A DNA stretch of 64,000 nucleotides from Ilex aquifolium (Eukaryota; Streptophyta; Magnoliopsida; Aquifoliales; Aquifoliaceae): assembly GCA_951799425.1 (NCBI GenBank), contig OX637394.1:40225642-40289641 (forward strand), given 5' to 3'. Numbering within the stretch: the first letter of the stretch is position 1; every line of letters begins with the position of its first letter. The notes below the pieces were generated by a model that saw nothing but the letters and a program-made list of their open reading frames with translations, had not been told where the DNA came from and made no database searches. Below are positions 46,423-61,197 of the stretch, piece after piece. The position numbers and the translations under genes were made by a program.

Positions 46423-47424
46423 TGGATAAGAGAGATGAGAAAACAGAGAAAAGAGGTTGTGGCATTATTTCAAATTCAAGCACAAGGATTGCAGATGAGA
46501 CCCAGTTCTTATCCGATAAACTTTTTAGGTCAAAAGAATAAGAAAAGAGAATGATTAAAAAACAAAAAAGTAATTTACTTACTTAGCATATCTTCTAAAT
46601 GTAGCTTTTCTGATTTCTGTTGATATTTCAGCTTTATGAATGATTTTGGATGATCTCAATTGTGAACACACTATAAGCATGAAGATCTATGCATGTGTGA
46701 GATTCTCTTCAAGTTGACTAAATAAAATTATCGAACCTATATGGATAGTGCAATGGTGCGTGAGGTTGAAATTGAAGTAAATCATAAATTCGAACGTGTT
46801 TAGTTCAATTTACTCTCTAAGTTGCCCAGTTCAGTCAAAGATAAGACATTTACGTCAGGATTAAGGTATTCATGTGGGATAAATTTCTCATGGTCTGGTC
46901 ACAAAAGATTATTAAAATTCGAACTTAAAACGTCTGAATTTACAATTCGTCTCTATTACCACTTAAGTTACTATTCAAATTATTTTTATTTATTTATTTA
47001 TTTATTTTTAATATGTAGACTTTTCTCTAATTGATTCGAATTACCGACACACAATTGTATAGAAAGGTGCTGTGACTACACGGGTGGGGTATATAATTGG
47101 GTAGGATGAAAAACCCAAAGAAAAGGTGAAAGTGACCACATGAGTGTGGTATATAATTGAATTGAATGAATGAATCTTTTTGGGTAGGCCTGTTGTACAG
47201 TTTATTCAGTTACAACTTACAACTTTCAATCAAAGTTTTCTGTGTGGGTGGCTTCACTTTTCACTGTTTTCATGTGCTGGATAAGACATTCAACTCTGCA
47301 ACTTTTATCTCAATCCAATCAAATATACATGGGATAAGGGATATACTAATACTTCAGCATCATACCAAAATAATATTTAATAGTAAATATTTAATCAGTA
47401 TTATACCAAATTTTTTTTTTCACG
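46423..47424. other. Spacer, no gene seen
   Basis: AT-rich non-coding sequence with a TTTA repeat at 46980-47010. No conserved domain in any open stretch. Confidence 0.45.
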
Positions 47425-47720
47425 GTATATTGAATGATTTATAATAATTTATTAAAAATAATAATTTTATACAGAATATATATATATATTTTTGTATAAA
47501 AAATAAAATATAATATTAAAAAAAATAATATTTTCGACACCGTAATTGAATTTGATAGAGATGCCAGGGGAGAAGCTGTAGATAGAGATCACTGTTACAC
47601 GTCGGCTCAGTCAAACCTCAAAAACCTTTTTTCTTTTGACTAAATAAATATCAGGCTGTCAAATAAACTTTTCCCTTGTTTCTTGGCATCTTCGGTGGGA
47701 TATTCAGGCGGCCCCCCCTC
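47425..47720. repeat. Block shared with 1562-1830
   Basis: ATTGAATGATTTATAATAAT through GGCTCAGTCAAAC and ATCAGGCTGTCAAATAAACT matches 1562-1810, upstream of CAT copy 1. Here it lies downstream of CAT copy 2, so it appears to be the spacer between CAT units. Confidence 0.75.
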
Positions 47721-48420
47721 ACAACCACAATGCTAGTGGGATAAGAATCCCACATTTATTTATAAAATTGATCTAATTCATATGCAGGCTATTTAATAAT
47801 TATGACAGTTCGTTGAGGTCACATCGAAAAAATTAAATTTCATTTCAAAATTGTTAAAATGTTTAAAATGTTTTTGTTTTTATAGAATTCAAAACGAATC
47901 ATTAATTAAAGATTTAAATTCTTATATTTCGAAATATTTAGATAAGTTTTGAGGTGGTTCGACATATTTCGACTAATGTTGTAGAAATAAATTTTTAAAA
48001 TTTTCTTTGTTTCTTTCAAATTCACCGAAACTATGCAACTGAAATAAAATTTTGATCATTTATCACATGGTTATAACGTAAATTTGAAACATATATAAAC
48101 TTGGATGAATCATGCACATTGAATAAATTGGGTCGAAGCTACAATATCAAGATGCTATGTTAGTAAAGTGGTACTATTTGGGATTGATGTTTAGTAACAA
48201 TTCAACCGTTTTTTTTTTTTTTGATAACTCAATTCAACCGTTTTAATCACATATTTCAATGTAAATATCGAATGTAGGCCAATTACTTGTACATCATATT
48301 TAATGATTAGGAAAGATCGAATCTAAGATTTACGTCTCATTCTTTGTTTAATTATTGATTCAAAAAGATTCATGCATTATTTTCTAATTATCTTCTCTTA
48401 AATAAAATATTCATGAATTC
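47721..48420. other. Spacer, no gene seen
   Basis: AT-rich, with simple T runs. I see no coding, RNA or terminal-repeat signal. Confidence 0.4.
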
Positions 48421-48620
48421 TGAAGGGTGTTTCAATGGTTGGACTTGTCTTCTAATAACCCAAAAGTCTCAAGTTCAATATTGTCTCACATCTTCTAAGG
48501 GTTAGCCACTCTTATCCCTTTAAGGATATACTCTAGACTAACTCAAGTCACAGTGATCAGCCGCTGAACTCGAGGAAATAGTCGACGCAAACTTAGACAC
48601 CCTGTAACAAAAAAAAAAAG
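48421..48620 (+). mobile_element. SINE-like element
   Basis: About 190 bp with a tRNA-like head (TTCAATGGTTGG as box A, AAGTCTCAAGTTCAAT as box B), a body with GCTGAACTCGAGG and ACTTAGACACC, and a 3' A run at 48608-48619. A related body lies at 50500-50575. I could not fix target duplications. Confidence 0.45.
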
Positions 48621-49319
48621 AACCTCCAAGAGTTCTGGCGAAAGATCTCCCTCTAAGGACCTCTCTTATCTACCAACTTATGATGCTGGAAAAACAAGAC
48701 TACTAAACAGATCTTCACCATATCTATCTTTAAATCAATTCTGTAAAAATACAGTGAGACGATCCACCAAATACCTAACTTATGACCCGGAAGGATAAGT
48801 TATGCTTCTCAGCTCTTGCTTAACCTTTTAGTCAGGAGATATTCATTCAATGTAATGTAATGTGTGAAGGCGATCGAAAGTTGTTTCGTGGAAACATCAT
48901 ATTCATAATTTGAATGGGAATCCTAACAAGAAAATTCTAAATTGACAACAAGAAAAAGAATGATAGATCTTCCTTTTTGACCAATTACCTGGCCATGGGA
49001 GGGTCTCTATCTCTCTCCTTTCTATCGCAAGTGCCACGCGGCCCGAAAACAACTCATACATTGTATATCCATTGAAGACCAAGCTTTTGGTGACAGTTCT
49101 CTAAGACATGGAAGAGGTATGATAAAGTTGGGGGACCTCCAAACTACTATGGATCACTTATTGTGGGATCACTTACAAGGGGTAGAGTTCAATATGTTAG
49201 GATTTGTTTTTTTTTTTTTTTTAATCTTTTGTGGTTGTAATGAGACTTTATTTTTTTAAATACCGAAAACAAAATTTATGTATTGTTTTATATCTGAGGA
49301 TAGGAGAGAGATTGTGTTA

Positions 49320-49452
49320 TGTAATAGTGAGATTAGACCCCCAAATTAGAGTTGAGAGGCCTGTCTATCACTGGACTGAGGAGGAAATTAGCTAAGGTAT
49401 GTGTAAACTGATTCGGACATCCCTGATCATTGAATTAAAAAAAAAAAAGAAT
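49320..49452 (+). mobile_element. SINE-like 3' fragment
   Basis: GACTGAGGAGGAAATTAGCT...TAAACTGATTCGGACATCC followed by an A run. The same body appears at 53545-53605 inside the GA 2-oxidase intron 2 and at 58395-58465. Probably a 5'-truncated SINE family member. Confidence 0.35.
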
Positions 49453-50203
49453 TGAAAGAAAAAAATGTTTTAGTCACACGATGTACCTATTACCTGAGTT
49501 GAAGAAGAGGTAAAGGTGATTTGTTGTGCATCATGAAGTGTTGTTCTCAAAATGGAATCCTATTTCTTCCGAAATGACATCATTTTGTATTCAACATGGC
49601 ATCATTTCGGGATTAATTCTACTAATAAAAGATCTTCACCTTAGACAAGATGGGGACGAGAATTTATGAATTGTTTGATACGATGTGTTTCAAAATCAAT
49701 TTCTTACCACCAGGGGTAGACTACGAGGTTAGGATTTAAGGACAAATACACACATTAAATTCGATTCTTATTGGTAGCTTTTTAAATTTAATGAATATAT
49801 GTAATTTTCCAAAGAATTATTCAGCCTACCTTGTAAAAAAACAATGGGATGGTAGTAAAATTGGCCCAACTTGACTCTGGCAGAGTTACCCCTGTGGCCA
49901 TAAGTTCCATAAATGCCGCCCCTCCTCTCTCTCTCTCTCTCTCTCTCTCCAATCTCTGTCACTCACTCTCACTCTCTTCCATGTTTTCTTTTTCATGATT
50001 TTGATGAGTTGAACGTTCAGACTATAATTTCTTGAGAGGATGAGCACACGTGTTGAAAGGGTAGCCTCCACTTGTACAGTTAGATGTGGACGCGTGGATG
50101 GTCGGGTCACCATGGTCGACGTGGACTCTTATTATTCGTAGCTTTTTATGTCGGTTGAAATCCACCCTATTAGTAGTCTTTATAATTGCTGGCATGGGCA
50201 CTT

Positions 50204-50237
<34 letters not shown>

Positions 50238-50639
50238 ATACACAAAGGTCTTTGAAACATGGGGGCAGAGGCCCACGACACAATTGGCATGGCCAAAAAG
50301 TTGGGCTGAGTCACTGACTAGTCACCGGTCAGCTGTGAATTGGACAACTCTTCCTTCCAAGTTTGGCTGCCCCCCCGATAAATATTTACGAACAACACCC
50401 TTAAGAATGATTTGAGCCTAATTTTTTTATAATTAAGAGATTTTAAGTTTAATCTTTTCTTATATCTCTTAAGAATTAGTTATTTGTGTTTTTTTAGGGG
50501 CATGTTTTAATTCAATTTAAGTCATAATCGTCAGTTGCTGAACTCGAGGGAGTATTCAGCTCAAACTTGGACACATCCTGATCATACTTATAGCACGACA
50601 GAGCAGAATTATGAATTTAATGGACACTAAGTAATTCAG
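49453..50639. other. Spacer with CT/GA tracts, no gene
   Basis: It contains a (CT)n at 49924-49949, a (GA)n at 50204-50234 and a SINE-like body at 50500-50575. Open stretches across the CT/GA tracts are artefacts of the repeat. Confidence 0.5.
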
Positions 50640-51072
50640 TCTGAGCTTCTAAGCTCTTTGAGAATTGGATCAAGGGAATGAGATTAAAACACATAAAGTT
50701 TATAGTGATTCACCAACTTGAAAACTCAACTACGATTAGGCTACAATTGCTTGTTTGTATTATTGGGGGTTATGCCCCTTATTTATAGACGGCCCCGAGC
50801 TTCCTTGATTCTTGGCGTGATTTTTGCTCCTCCTTATAACGGTTGTGGAGTGCGTTGGGTCAGCTACGATTCTTATGTCTGGATAGTGAATGTTGTTATC
50901 GAGGGGATGCTTGGTGAAAGCCAATTGTCTTCTATGCTGCATTCCTTGAGATGCAGATGTAGGGAGCTCGAGGTTTGCAGTCGAGGTCTATAGGCAACCG
51001 AGCTCCCGACCTAAGAGAGTATGACTTGAGTTACCGAGCTCAACCTTAGACATATTCAAGGTGCTATCACAT
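50640..51072. repeat. Possible LTR fragment
   Basis: The block contains a GTGATTCACCAACTTGAAAA stretch and CCCTTATTTATAGACGGCC, and ends in GAGCTC-rich sequence. Both features are typical of plant LTRs with a TATA box. No TG/CA ends, target duplication or internal region could be tied to it. Spacer to about 51900 follows without a gene. Confidence 0.3.
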
Positions 51073-51916
51073 CCTATAACAAATACAAAACTAAATATAT
51101 TTGTGAAGATTTAAAAAACTAAAAATTTTGATGCCAACAATCCGAAATGAGGGTAGGCACAAAATTATCATCCATGAGTTTGATTTTGATTGGTCAAAAA
51201 CCGTTTACAAAATAAATCCTGATGAACTTAATTATATATACACATCCATATAAATACTTCAAAATGAGTTAAACATATCATTAATACTATAAGGTTTAAA
51301 CATTTAGTCTATAATCTCAGTTTCTCCCAATAGGTATATCATATTTTTTAGATGATGCAACATTTTATTCAAAGTGAAAAAAAAAAAAATCCACAATTCT
51401 ATCCGACTTTTATCTTAGGACAAAATACTACATGTGACGATCTTGGTAATTTTAATCTAAATTTTCTCACTCGGGCTTTTCTGAATATCTCTTTGCTAAC
51501 TTATTAAGTAAGTTAATTCGAGATTGAAATTAGACCTGAGAGAGACTAGACTTCTAATAACAGTAGGTGCGCCATCAGTTGAGGAGAGTTGTTCAGAAAG
51601 CAGGGGTTATGAGCTCTTTCTTGTTCCGGTTCTGACATAAATTAATAAAATTTGAATTTTAAAAATTCCATAATTGCTCTTCAATTAAATTGCATTTGGT
51701 TAGATTCCTTTTTACCTTAAACCTTTCCCTTTCCAAAAACATCGTGGTAAAGAAAATATGCTTTCCTAATCATCCAAACAGAAAAATAACAACACTCCCA
51801 GTCCCACGTCAATGCAGGTCTTCCTGATTACATCATTCCTATTCCACATTTCCACCACTAAATCTTTGATTTATAGCATACAATAAATTAATTATAACTC
51901 TCTCTCTCTCCCCCCC

Positions 51917-51924
51917 TATAAATA
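51917..51924 (+). promoter_or_regulatory. TATA box of the GA 2-oxidase gene
   Basis: TATAAATA about 200 bp before the ATG and just after a CT/C run. A CT-rich leader follows. The position fits a plant core promoter with a leader of about 170 bases. Confidence 0.6.
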
Positions 51925-52123
51925 GCTAAGCAGAACCCCGAGCTCTGTGTTAATCTATGTCTCTCTGCTCACAGAAAAGAAAACCAACTCCATACCATTT
52001 GTTCATTTCAACAACACTCTTATTGATCAAAATACTTCCTTACCAATCTCTTATTTTCCTTTCTTTCCCACAGAATCAGATTTTTTTTTCCCCTTCTTTT
52101 TCTGATCCTAAACTAAACCAACC

Positions 52124-54067
<1,944 letters not shown>

Positions 54068-55091
54068 TGTTTCCCTACACCTTGTTATGCAAATGAGTTT
54101 GTCAAGACTCAAAATCTAAAAGCTTTTGAATTGTTGATCAAACTTCTTGTTTTTTTTGTACTTACCCTTCTTTTCTCTCACACCTTTTGTGATTACTTTT
54201 GTTTTTAGTAATACAAGTTCATAATTATTGTCACTTGTATTTACCTCGATAAATCAACGACACACACAAAAATATGGATACCATACCGAGGATGAATTGT
54301 CGGTTTTAGAAATTAATCTTTCCTTTATTTTTTCATTTTCTCGCTCTCACCCAGCTTGTTAATAATTACATATTCATCATTAGAAAATATTATGTATCCT
54401 AAATATGCAATCCAAATTTGCATCTCAAATGATGGAAGATCGTTGGATGAGTGAGTCTCATTAATACAATACTATGTAACTCAAATTTACATCTCCTTCA
54501 AATAAAGGAGGACCGTTGGATGAGTGGGTCCCATTAATTATTGTTATATGTACTTGCCATTGGCAACAAAAGAAGCCTCAACAATAAATTGTTACCCAGA
54601 GATAAACATTAACTTGGGACGTGTTGAGGTCAAGTGTGTATGACACTTATCTAAATAGAAATTACCTTTCGGAAGAGGATAGGATTAGCTTTAAGGGATG
54701 TAGTTCCCTTGGAGTAAACTTTTTTTTTTTTGTAACACTAACTTGGGTATCGCTCAACGTTGTCTTATCATAAAATCTACTTGAATATTATTTGTCCACT
54801 GTTAGCTACAATGAATGATTTGAAATTGAGGGATCTATTATTGGATAGGATCTGATTTCTTTTTCACCCATCGGATGCTTTAGCCATTAAAGTTCGAACA
54901 ATTTTTGGTATTTGATTCTCTGGTGACTCTGCATCAACTGATCAACATAATGGGTTGTATAAACATGGAGAAAGTGATAAGAAGGTAATTCAAATGTGAT
55001 TTGGATGTTGAGGGTTCAAGTAGCGAAAAGTCTCTTCATGTGTGAAGATAAGATTACATACAAGTGATCTTTTAGATCTCGTAGTGAAAGA
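54068..55091. other. GA2ox 3' flank and spacer
   Basis: It includes the 3' UTR. A direct duplication of about 65 bp is seen at 54416-54465 against 54479-54540 (both with CCGTTGGATGAGTG...CATTAAT-like sequence). No gene. Confidence 0.45.
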
Positions 55092-55331
55092 AGTCTCATG
55101 CATTAGACCGTGTTTGTTTTTAAAAAAAAATTGTACGACATATGTAATTTCACTAATAACAAAAAGCTAACAACACACAATTTAGAATTTTATTTTGATA
55201 ACCGATAATGGCGATCTTAGTCAAGAGTGTTTTTAGACTCTGGTTGTTTCTCTGGTTGTTACATAAATTTGGGATGTTCATAGTCATTCACAAAATACCT
55301 ATACATCAAACACGGTCTAATGTATGAGACT
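55092..55331. mobile_element. MITE (240 bp)
   Basis: Inverted arms AAGTCTCATGCATTAGACCG (55091-55110) and its near complement CGGTCTAATGTATGAGACTT (55313-55332), continuing inward to GTGTTTG / CAAACAC. TA occurs at both possible ends (TAGACCG / CGGTCTA), as for Stowaway-like elements, but the boundary is ambiguous because the flanks are also inverted. Confidence 0.65.
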
Positions 55332-58269
55332 TTTGTTATTGTGGGATCTAGAGGATCACATGCATATAGTCTTTACCTCGACAAACGAAAAGACTGCTTT
55401 TGCGACTTCAACCCTCGAGATATCTTTCGTAAGACTCGAATGAAGAATTTCGATCAAGATATCTTTTGCAAGGCTCGAATTAAGATTTTGAGTTATTGGC
55501 AATTAAAACTCAGCCTTCCAAAGGTTTGAAGTTGGGATTTTAAGGTTCTGACATTCAGTGTGCTCAACTGGCTGAGACCATTTTTCAAAACACCCATAAA
55601 TATAATAAAAATAATTGTAAAATATTATAAATAGAAGTATGATATCAAAATTTTATTTTTTTTCGTACCACAGTCAAGTCAAGTCCCCCAAAGAAACAAC
55701 TGGCACAACCAATGGCTTCTGACAAGTGCCAAATCCAATATCAAGAAGTACCACCTTTCATTACACTGACCTGTGAGGCAGTACAATTATATGTCAAAGC
55801 CTTTTTTGCCTTGTTGAACTGGCTTTGAGGCTTAGTCAGGACCTTGTAGTTGTAGAGGATGGACCATTGAGCCATTGTAGCACATTGGTTGTCTGGAAAC
55901 TTGGGAAGAGGCAGTCAGTGCTGTAAAACTTGGGGCTTGGGAAGGACATAACTAACATAGTTGGTATCCTGTGGAGATTCATGTCTTTTGAGAAATGTGA
56001 AACAAATAAATGCTTACCATGTGTGTCCTTTGGGACAGATGGGACTCGAACTTGTAACTTTTGCCTTATCATGACGATGTTTTGATCGGGCTAAAATGTC
56101 CTTTATTAATATAATATAAGAATATTTATTAATTAGTAATGAACATTACATTAGTAAAAAGAATATAAGTCGAAACATCTCCCGATTGAGTTTCGACAAT
56201 TGGTATAATTGTCAAACTTGATTCACCTAAACAAGAACATTATAAGTTCTTGCATACTTTCATTCAACCAAATCCAACACAATGTTGTTGCATATATACT
56301 TTTAAATAAGTTAGGTGGTAATACAATATCACAACTTAGAAAACCTAATTCTAAACCACACCAACATTTTACTTCTTCATACACAACGATCTTTTGAGTG
56401 ATCCATCTACGTGATTGTGTTGTGTATGAAGGAATGAGATGGTGGTGCGGTTTAAAGTCAAATTTTTTGTCTCTTTTCGTTTAGACAATTTAGCCGACTT
56501 TTTGAATCTTTAGAGATTATGATTGCTTATTGTCTTCCTGTTTTTCGCTGTGTTATAAAAAAAAACTGTTGAAGTGAATGTTTAAACTTTTAGATGAGAT
56601 GATGGTTTAACAAAAAATTTATCAACAACCAAGTACGTAAACTTAATTTAGGCATCATCAATAGTGACTCGTCAAGTTTGTGTTCATTCGAACATAAAAA
56701 AACACATAGAAAGTTGGAATTTTTACATGAACGATACCGATTTGTTTAACATATTTTTCCCTCAATACAGTAAAAACATAAAACAGATCTCATTTACTCT
56801 GAGGAAAGAAAGATTGCTAACATTCAACAGAGGATTCCAAAAGGGCATGAAATAATTAGAGCAGGGTCGGTGCCTAACAAAGGGAACACTAACTGATACA
56901 TGAAGTGACAGAGAGATTGAAGTGGTTGGGAAATTCTAAAAATAAAGAAACATTAGCTCAGAGAAACAGTGTGCAGAAATTAATGGAGTTGTCTGAGTGT
57001 TCTTGGAGGACACAACAACACCAACAACACAGTCATGTCCAGCAACCTGAGAAGTAGGTGCAAGCCTGTCGATCCTGCTACCCTGTAAGCATGTGCTGGG
57101 AAGGTAGGAGGCACTAGTTACCCCTAATATGACTGCGATTCAGCTACATGTTTTTGGTGGGGAAAACTTCTTTTAATTGTAAATTCATATCTTATCACGG
57201 TTTTTAAATTTCTTAATTTATCTCTCCGATAACGTTTCACATCACATCAAAACGGTCGAAACGATCAGTCTATATGTATGTGTCAAAATGAGTGATTATA
57301 GATAAATTTATTATAGTAAAAAGTTTAGCGGATTAAAAAATTAAAATATAAGTAGTAAAATAAATTGTCGAATCCAAATGATCTGAGTTATTATCGTGTT
57401 TTATGTTTTGTTTTATTATGTACATATTATTAAGTGTGTGTTTATGTGTAAGTGTGTGGTTTTGTGAATAATCACATACAAATATATAAATTTCATGTAT
57501 TTTTTAACTTTTACAAATGACATGTTTCATTATTTAGGATCGACTAGATAAATTCTATTTTATTATTGTATTCTATTAAGTACAATATTTGTCACTATAA
57601 TAAAAGGAGAGGGCATGGTTTAGTGTTTTCATAAAATATTTATAATTTTTTTTTATTCCCTTTTAAGTCTTTAACCAATTATAACTCTGTCTTTAACTGC
57701 ACTAAATTGTGCAACTCTTTCTTGGTCTCTTCTACGTATCGCATTTTTCTCTTTCACTCTCAGTATTTCACTCCTTTATAATCACGTATATGGGTGGTCG
57801 TATGCAAGGCCCCTCTAGTAACTAAACTAATATAGTTTCCACTAATGTAGTTAGTTATTCCTAAAAGAAAAAAAAAAAAGTGGCGAGAGTAGCTAAATGA
57901 CGCTAAGAGATCAAATTCCTATCTTCCGTCTTACAGAAGATTATTTCGTGATTCCACCGTAGATATTTTGGCAGACTCTCGAACTTTTATTGAAAGTTGA
58001 GGGATTTAGTTACTTGGACTAATTCGTTGTAATTTTAATAGTCGGAACATAATACATTTTGTAACAAGTTAGCGACTCTTCTTTTGGGGGCAATTTTTAT
58101 AACATCAAGAATCAAAATTCAACATACACTCCTACTGTGTAGTGTCATATTCAAAGCATGTGACATCAATAACCCAATAAGAAACACATGGGAGATGTTC
58201 TTATTGGATCGGAGGTGCTTACAGAGCATCAATGGGACCATTTTCTAATATAGTCCCATCTTTGACCCG
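55332..58269. other. Spacer, no gene seen
   Basis: Long AT-rich intergenic sequence. A minus-strand open stretch at 55836-56072 has no recognisable domain. No RNA gene or terminal repeats could be supported. Confidence 0.4.
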
Positions 58270-58470
58270 TTCAACTCAGAGTGATGGGATGAGCTATAAA
58301 TTCAGACATTCTGAGTTCGAATATTGATAATTTTTTGGGGTCAGACCATGAAAAATTTATACTTCATAAATACCCTAATTCTAACGTGGATGACCTGTCT
58401 TTGATCGGACTGAGAAGGGTATTAGTCGAAGTACACGTAAGTTGATCTAAACACCCCTTCAAATTTCAAC
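58270..58470 (+). mobile_element. SINE-like element
   Basis: GATGGGATGAGCTATAAATT with TCTGAGTTCGAATATT (box B-like), then GGACTGAGAAGGGTATTAGT and TAAGTTGATCTAAACACCC. The 3' body matches 53545-53605 and 49358-49440. Confidence 0.4.
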
Positions 58471-59117
58471 ACGATACAAACCAATAATACACGACTCGTT
58501 ATTAGCCATCAATACAGAGCTTGGTAAATATTGGCACATTGATTGTTTGGAAATTCTATGGGCTTTGAGAACCCAAATTTAACAAACAGTTGAGGTTGAA
58601 AACTAAGTAACTTTTGACCTAACACCATGTGAGCAATTATTAAAAGTTCAAACATATTTGGGACATAAAGGTCCCACAAAGATATGGGTGGGAAAGTTTG
58701 GCATTGGAAACCCTTGGCATGTGTGTTGAGAAGGTGAGGTCTAATCTTAAATGGTGCATTGTATTAGACCTTGGAATATATCATGGTGAGAATTTTTCAA
58801 AAGCATGGATTTGGCATGTACTTTTTTTTTTTTTTGGGTGGTTTCATGTCATCCTAGATTATTGTAAATATCTCAATGACCATTTATTTTCAAATCCCTA
58901 TGTCTAACATTTCATATGTTTGGTGTGCACATGATCAACCTTGGGGGATGGACCCATTGGTCTTGACTCCATCAACAAACTTTTATTATGTAAGAGATCT
59001 TTGAATTAATTTTTTCTACTTTTTTTAAAGATTTTTTTTTCTCAATTTTTTTTGGGAGTGGGAAGGAAAAGGTGGAAGAAGATAAGGTTAGAACTTACAA
59101 TTACTTATAGAAAGGAG

Positions 59118-59768
59118 CAAGGGCGGTGGCACGTTCAAGACTCTGGGGGCAATTGTCCCCATTGACTTTTGGATGACACTTGCATATATAGTCTTAAAAA
59201 GATTATAACCAAGTTAAAATTAATACATTACCCCTTTAACTTTTTAAAAATTTCTATAGTAATCTAGTTCATTTTTCCTAATAAATTATCCATCATCCCT
59301 AACCCAAGAAAATAAATGTTTTACATTTGTATTGAATAAAATACATGTCAAATACCTTGATTTCTACATTGACCAAAGACTATAATTCTCTTCTATTTAA
59401 TAAATTATCCTTACTTTTTGTTGCACAATTATATAGTTACCATTAACTCATCATAGTCTAGTAAAGCACAATTAGATGCAATTGGTAAATGGTCCTAACC
59501 CAAAAATATTTTTTACTCTTTCAAAGAATTAACTCAACATGAAAAAAGATAATTTCAACTAAACTTAGAAACAAAATGAATGATGATTTTATTGCGGACT
59601 ATTTGATTTTGTGCATTGAAAAAATATTGCGAAGAAATTTAGGATAGAATCAATCAAATAGAAGCATCTTTGAGAATCAAAGAACATCACATTCCACTAT
59701 AATATCATTCAGTCTTTGATTATGTAATATTTTGCCCTCACTGATCTACAATTCTGGCTTCGCCCCTG
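59118..59768. mobile_element. Non-autonomous hAT element (651 bp)
   Basis: Left end CAAGGGCGGTGGCACG; right end, read on minus, CAGGGGCGAAGCCAG. These resemble the hAT element at 12562. Flanks GAAAGGAG (59110-59117) and TACAGGAG (59769-59776) agree at six of eight bases, so a decayed 8-bp duplication is likely. The interior is AT-rich with no transposase. Confidence 0.6.
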
Positions 59769-59844
59769 TACAGGAGTAAACTCTAACCACTAAGTCACCC
59801 CCTCAGCTCTAATTTTGTCTACTTCCCATAAGATTCATCCCAAT

Positions 59845-60045
59845 ACACCCATTTCTTTTTACCAAAGAAGGGTGCATAACTTATATTCAGGTAGTTTCTA
59901 TAACTATAGGAATTTTGATCGACCATGCTTCTACTATGGCATTTGTACCTTTAGATGCTACTATAGTACTATTAAGAGAATTAGCTGCCAGAGGTGCCTA
60001 TCCAGCTCTAGCTATTTTAGATTCAACTTTAACTATGCTATAATT
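59845..60045 (+). pseudogene. Plastid atpB fragment in the nucleus (NUPT)
   Basis: ACCAAAGAAGGGTGCATAAC, ATTCAGGTAGTTTCTATAAC, TTTAGATGCTACTATAGTAC and GATTCAACTTTAACTATGCT follow the plastid ATP synthase beta gene in order. One frame reads LDATIVLLRELAARGAYPAL then AILDSTLTM, against [20 protein letters not shown]...DPLDSTSTM in AtpB. Divergence is substantial, so this is an old plastid-to-nucleus transfer with no function as a gene. A mitochondrial source for a plastid-like copy cannot be excluded. Confidence 0.8.
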
Positions 60046-61197
60046 TATGAAAATGTGCAAAATAATTAAAAGCAAACTTTGCAATAAGTCTTACGACACT
60101 ATAAAGATGGGCTTTTTCTAGGGTGGGGTTTTGCTTTTTTTTTTTTTTAATATGTTTTTAGCTTTTTGGGTTTTTATGTTTCTGAAGTGGGATAGCTTCT
60201 GCACATAGGGCTACAAACTCAGGCAAGCCAGTTGAAGGGCCAAAAACCCAAAATTGAACATGCCATGGTTGAGGCCTTAATGTTAATTTTAGTTGGGCCT
60301 TTGGTAGGATTGGCTTGTTACTTCAATTGATTGGTTGGGTGGTTTTATGTTTTACTAGCCTAGACCCATGGCAAGTGTCTTGATGTTTTGTATTTTGATG
60401 ATAAGGCATTTTGACAACAAAAGCTATGAATATATGCAATCACTCATAAATTATACACACTATAAACATAAGAGTTTTATTGCAAGAGTCGAACGTAAGG
60501 CCTTGTAATAACAACTTGTGTAATCGTTTTAATTCGAACATTTTTTCAGACAGAATTGTGAAAAACAGACTAAGAATAAGTAAGTATGCAAAGTAAATTT
60601 CTTATACAATTATAATTGTATTTTTTTTTTCCTTCCACTTTTCATGATATTAAACAAGCACATTTACACCTAAAGAACCTAGTTTATTGATTAGTATGCT
60701 TTGAACCAATGTGTTAAAGTACTTTTATTTGCTGATAATTTGATACCTTTGGTCCATCTTCCTACCCATTAATTTGATACCTTTGGTCCATATTCCTACC
60801 CATTTGGTATCGGATTCCATACTTACACGTAAGTAAAATACTATCGGGACTTTATAAATTATAACTGTGAATTCTATCCAACCTTGAAATTCACAATTAA
60901 TCGAATGATTATAATAGATTAGGTTCCTAAATTAGAGCTCTTTAACATTAAGACTGAAAATAACAACTATTGAGTTCAATCAAACATATGTTTGATGAGC
61001 TCAGAGTGTTAATTATATATTGACCACCAAAAAATAAATAAATAAATAATATAGTTATTCAAATTTTTATTTAGTTGGTAAAATAATAAATTTGTAATAT
61101 AATGCAATTAGATTGAATTATAATAATATATTTTCAAGTAGTATAAAATTGACTTAATAGTCTATAGATTATAAATTATTTATATTATATTATATTA
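60046..61197. other. Spacer, no gene seen
   Basis: AT-rich intergenic DNA with a short tandem duplication of TTTGATACCTTTGGTCCAT (60738 and 60772). No coding signal. Confidence 0.45.

Noticed and set aside
49768-50113. Arg/Glu-rich open frames
   Set aside because: Produced by a CT/GA dinucleotide tract.
55836-56072. 78-residue minus-strand open frame
   Set aside because: No recognisable domain, no splice context and no promoter-like signal; kept as spacer.
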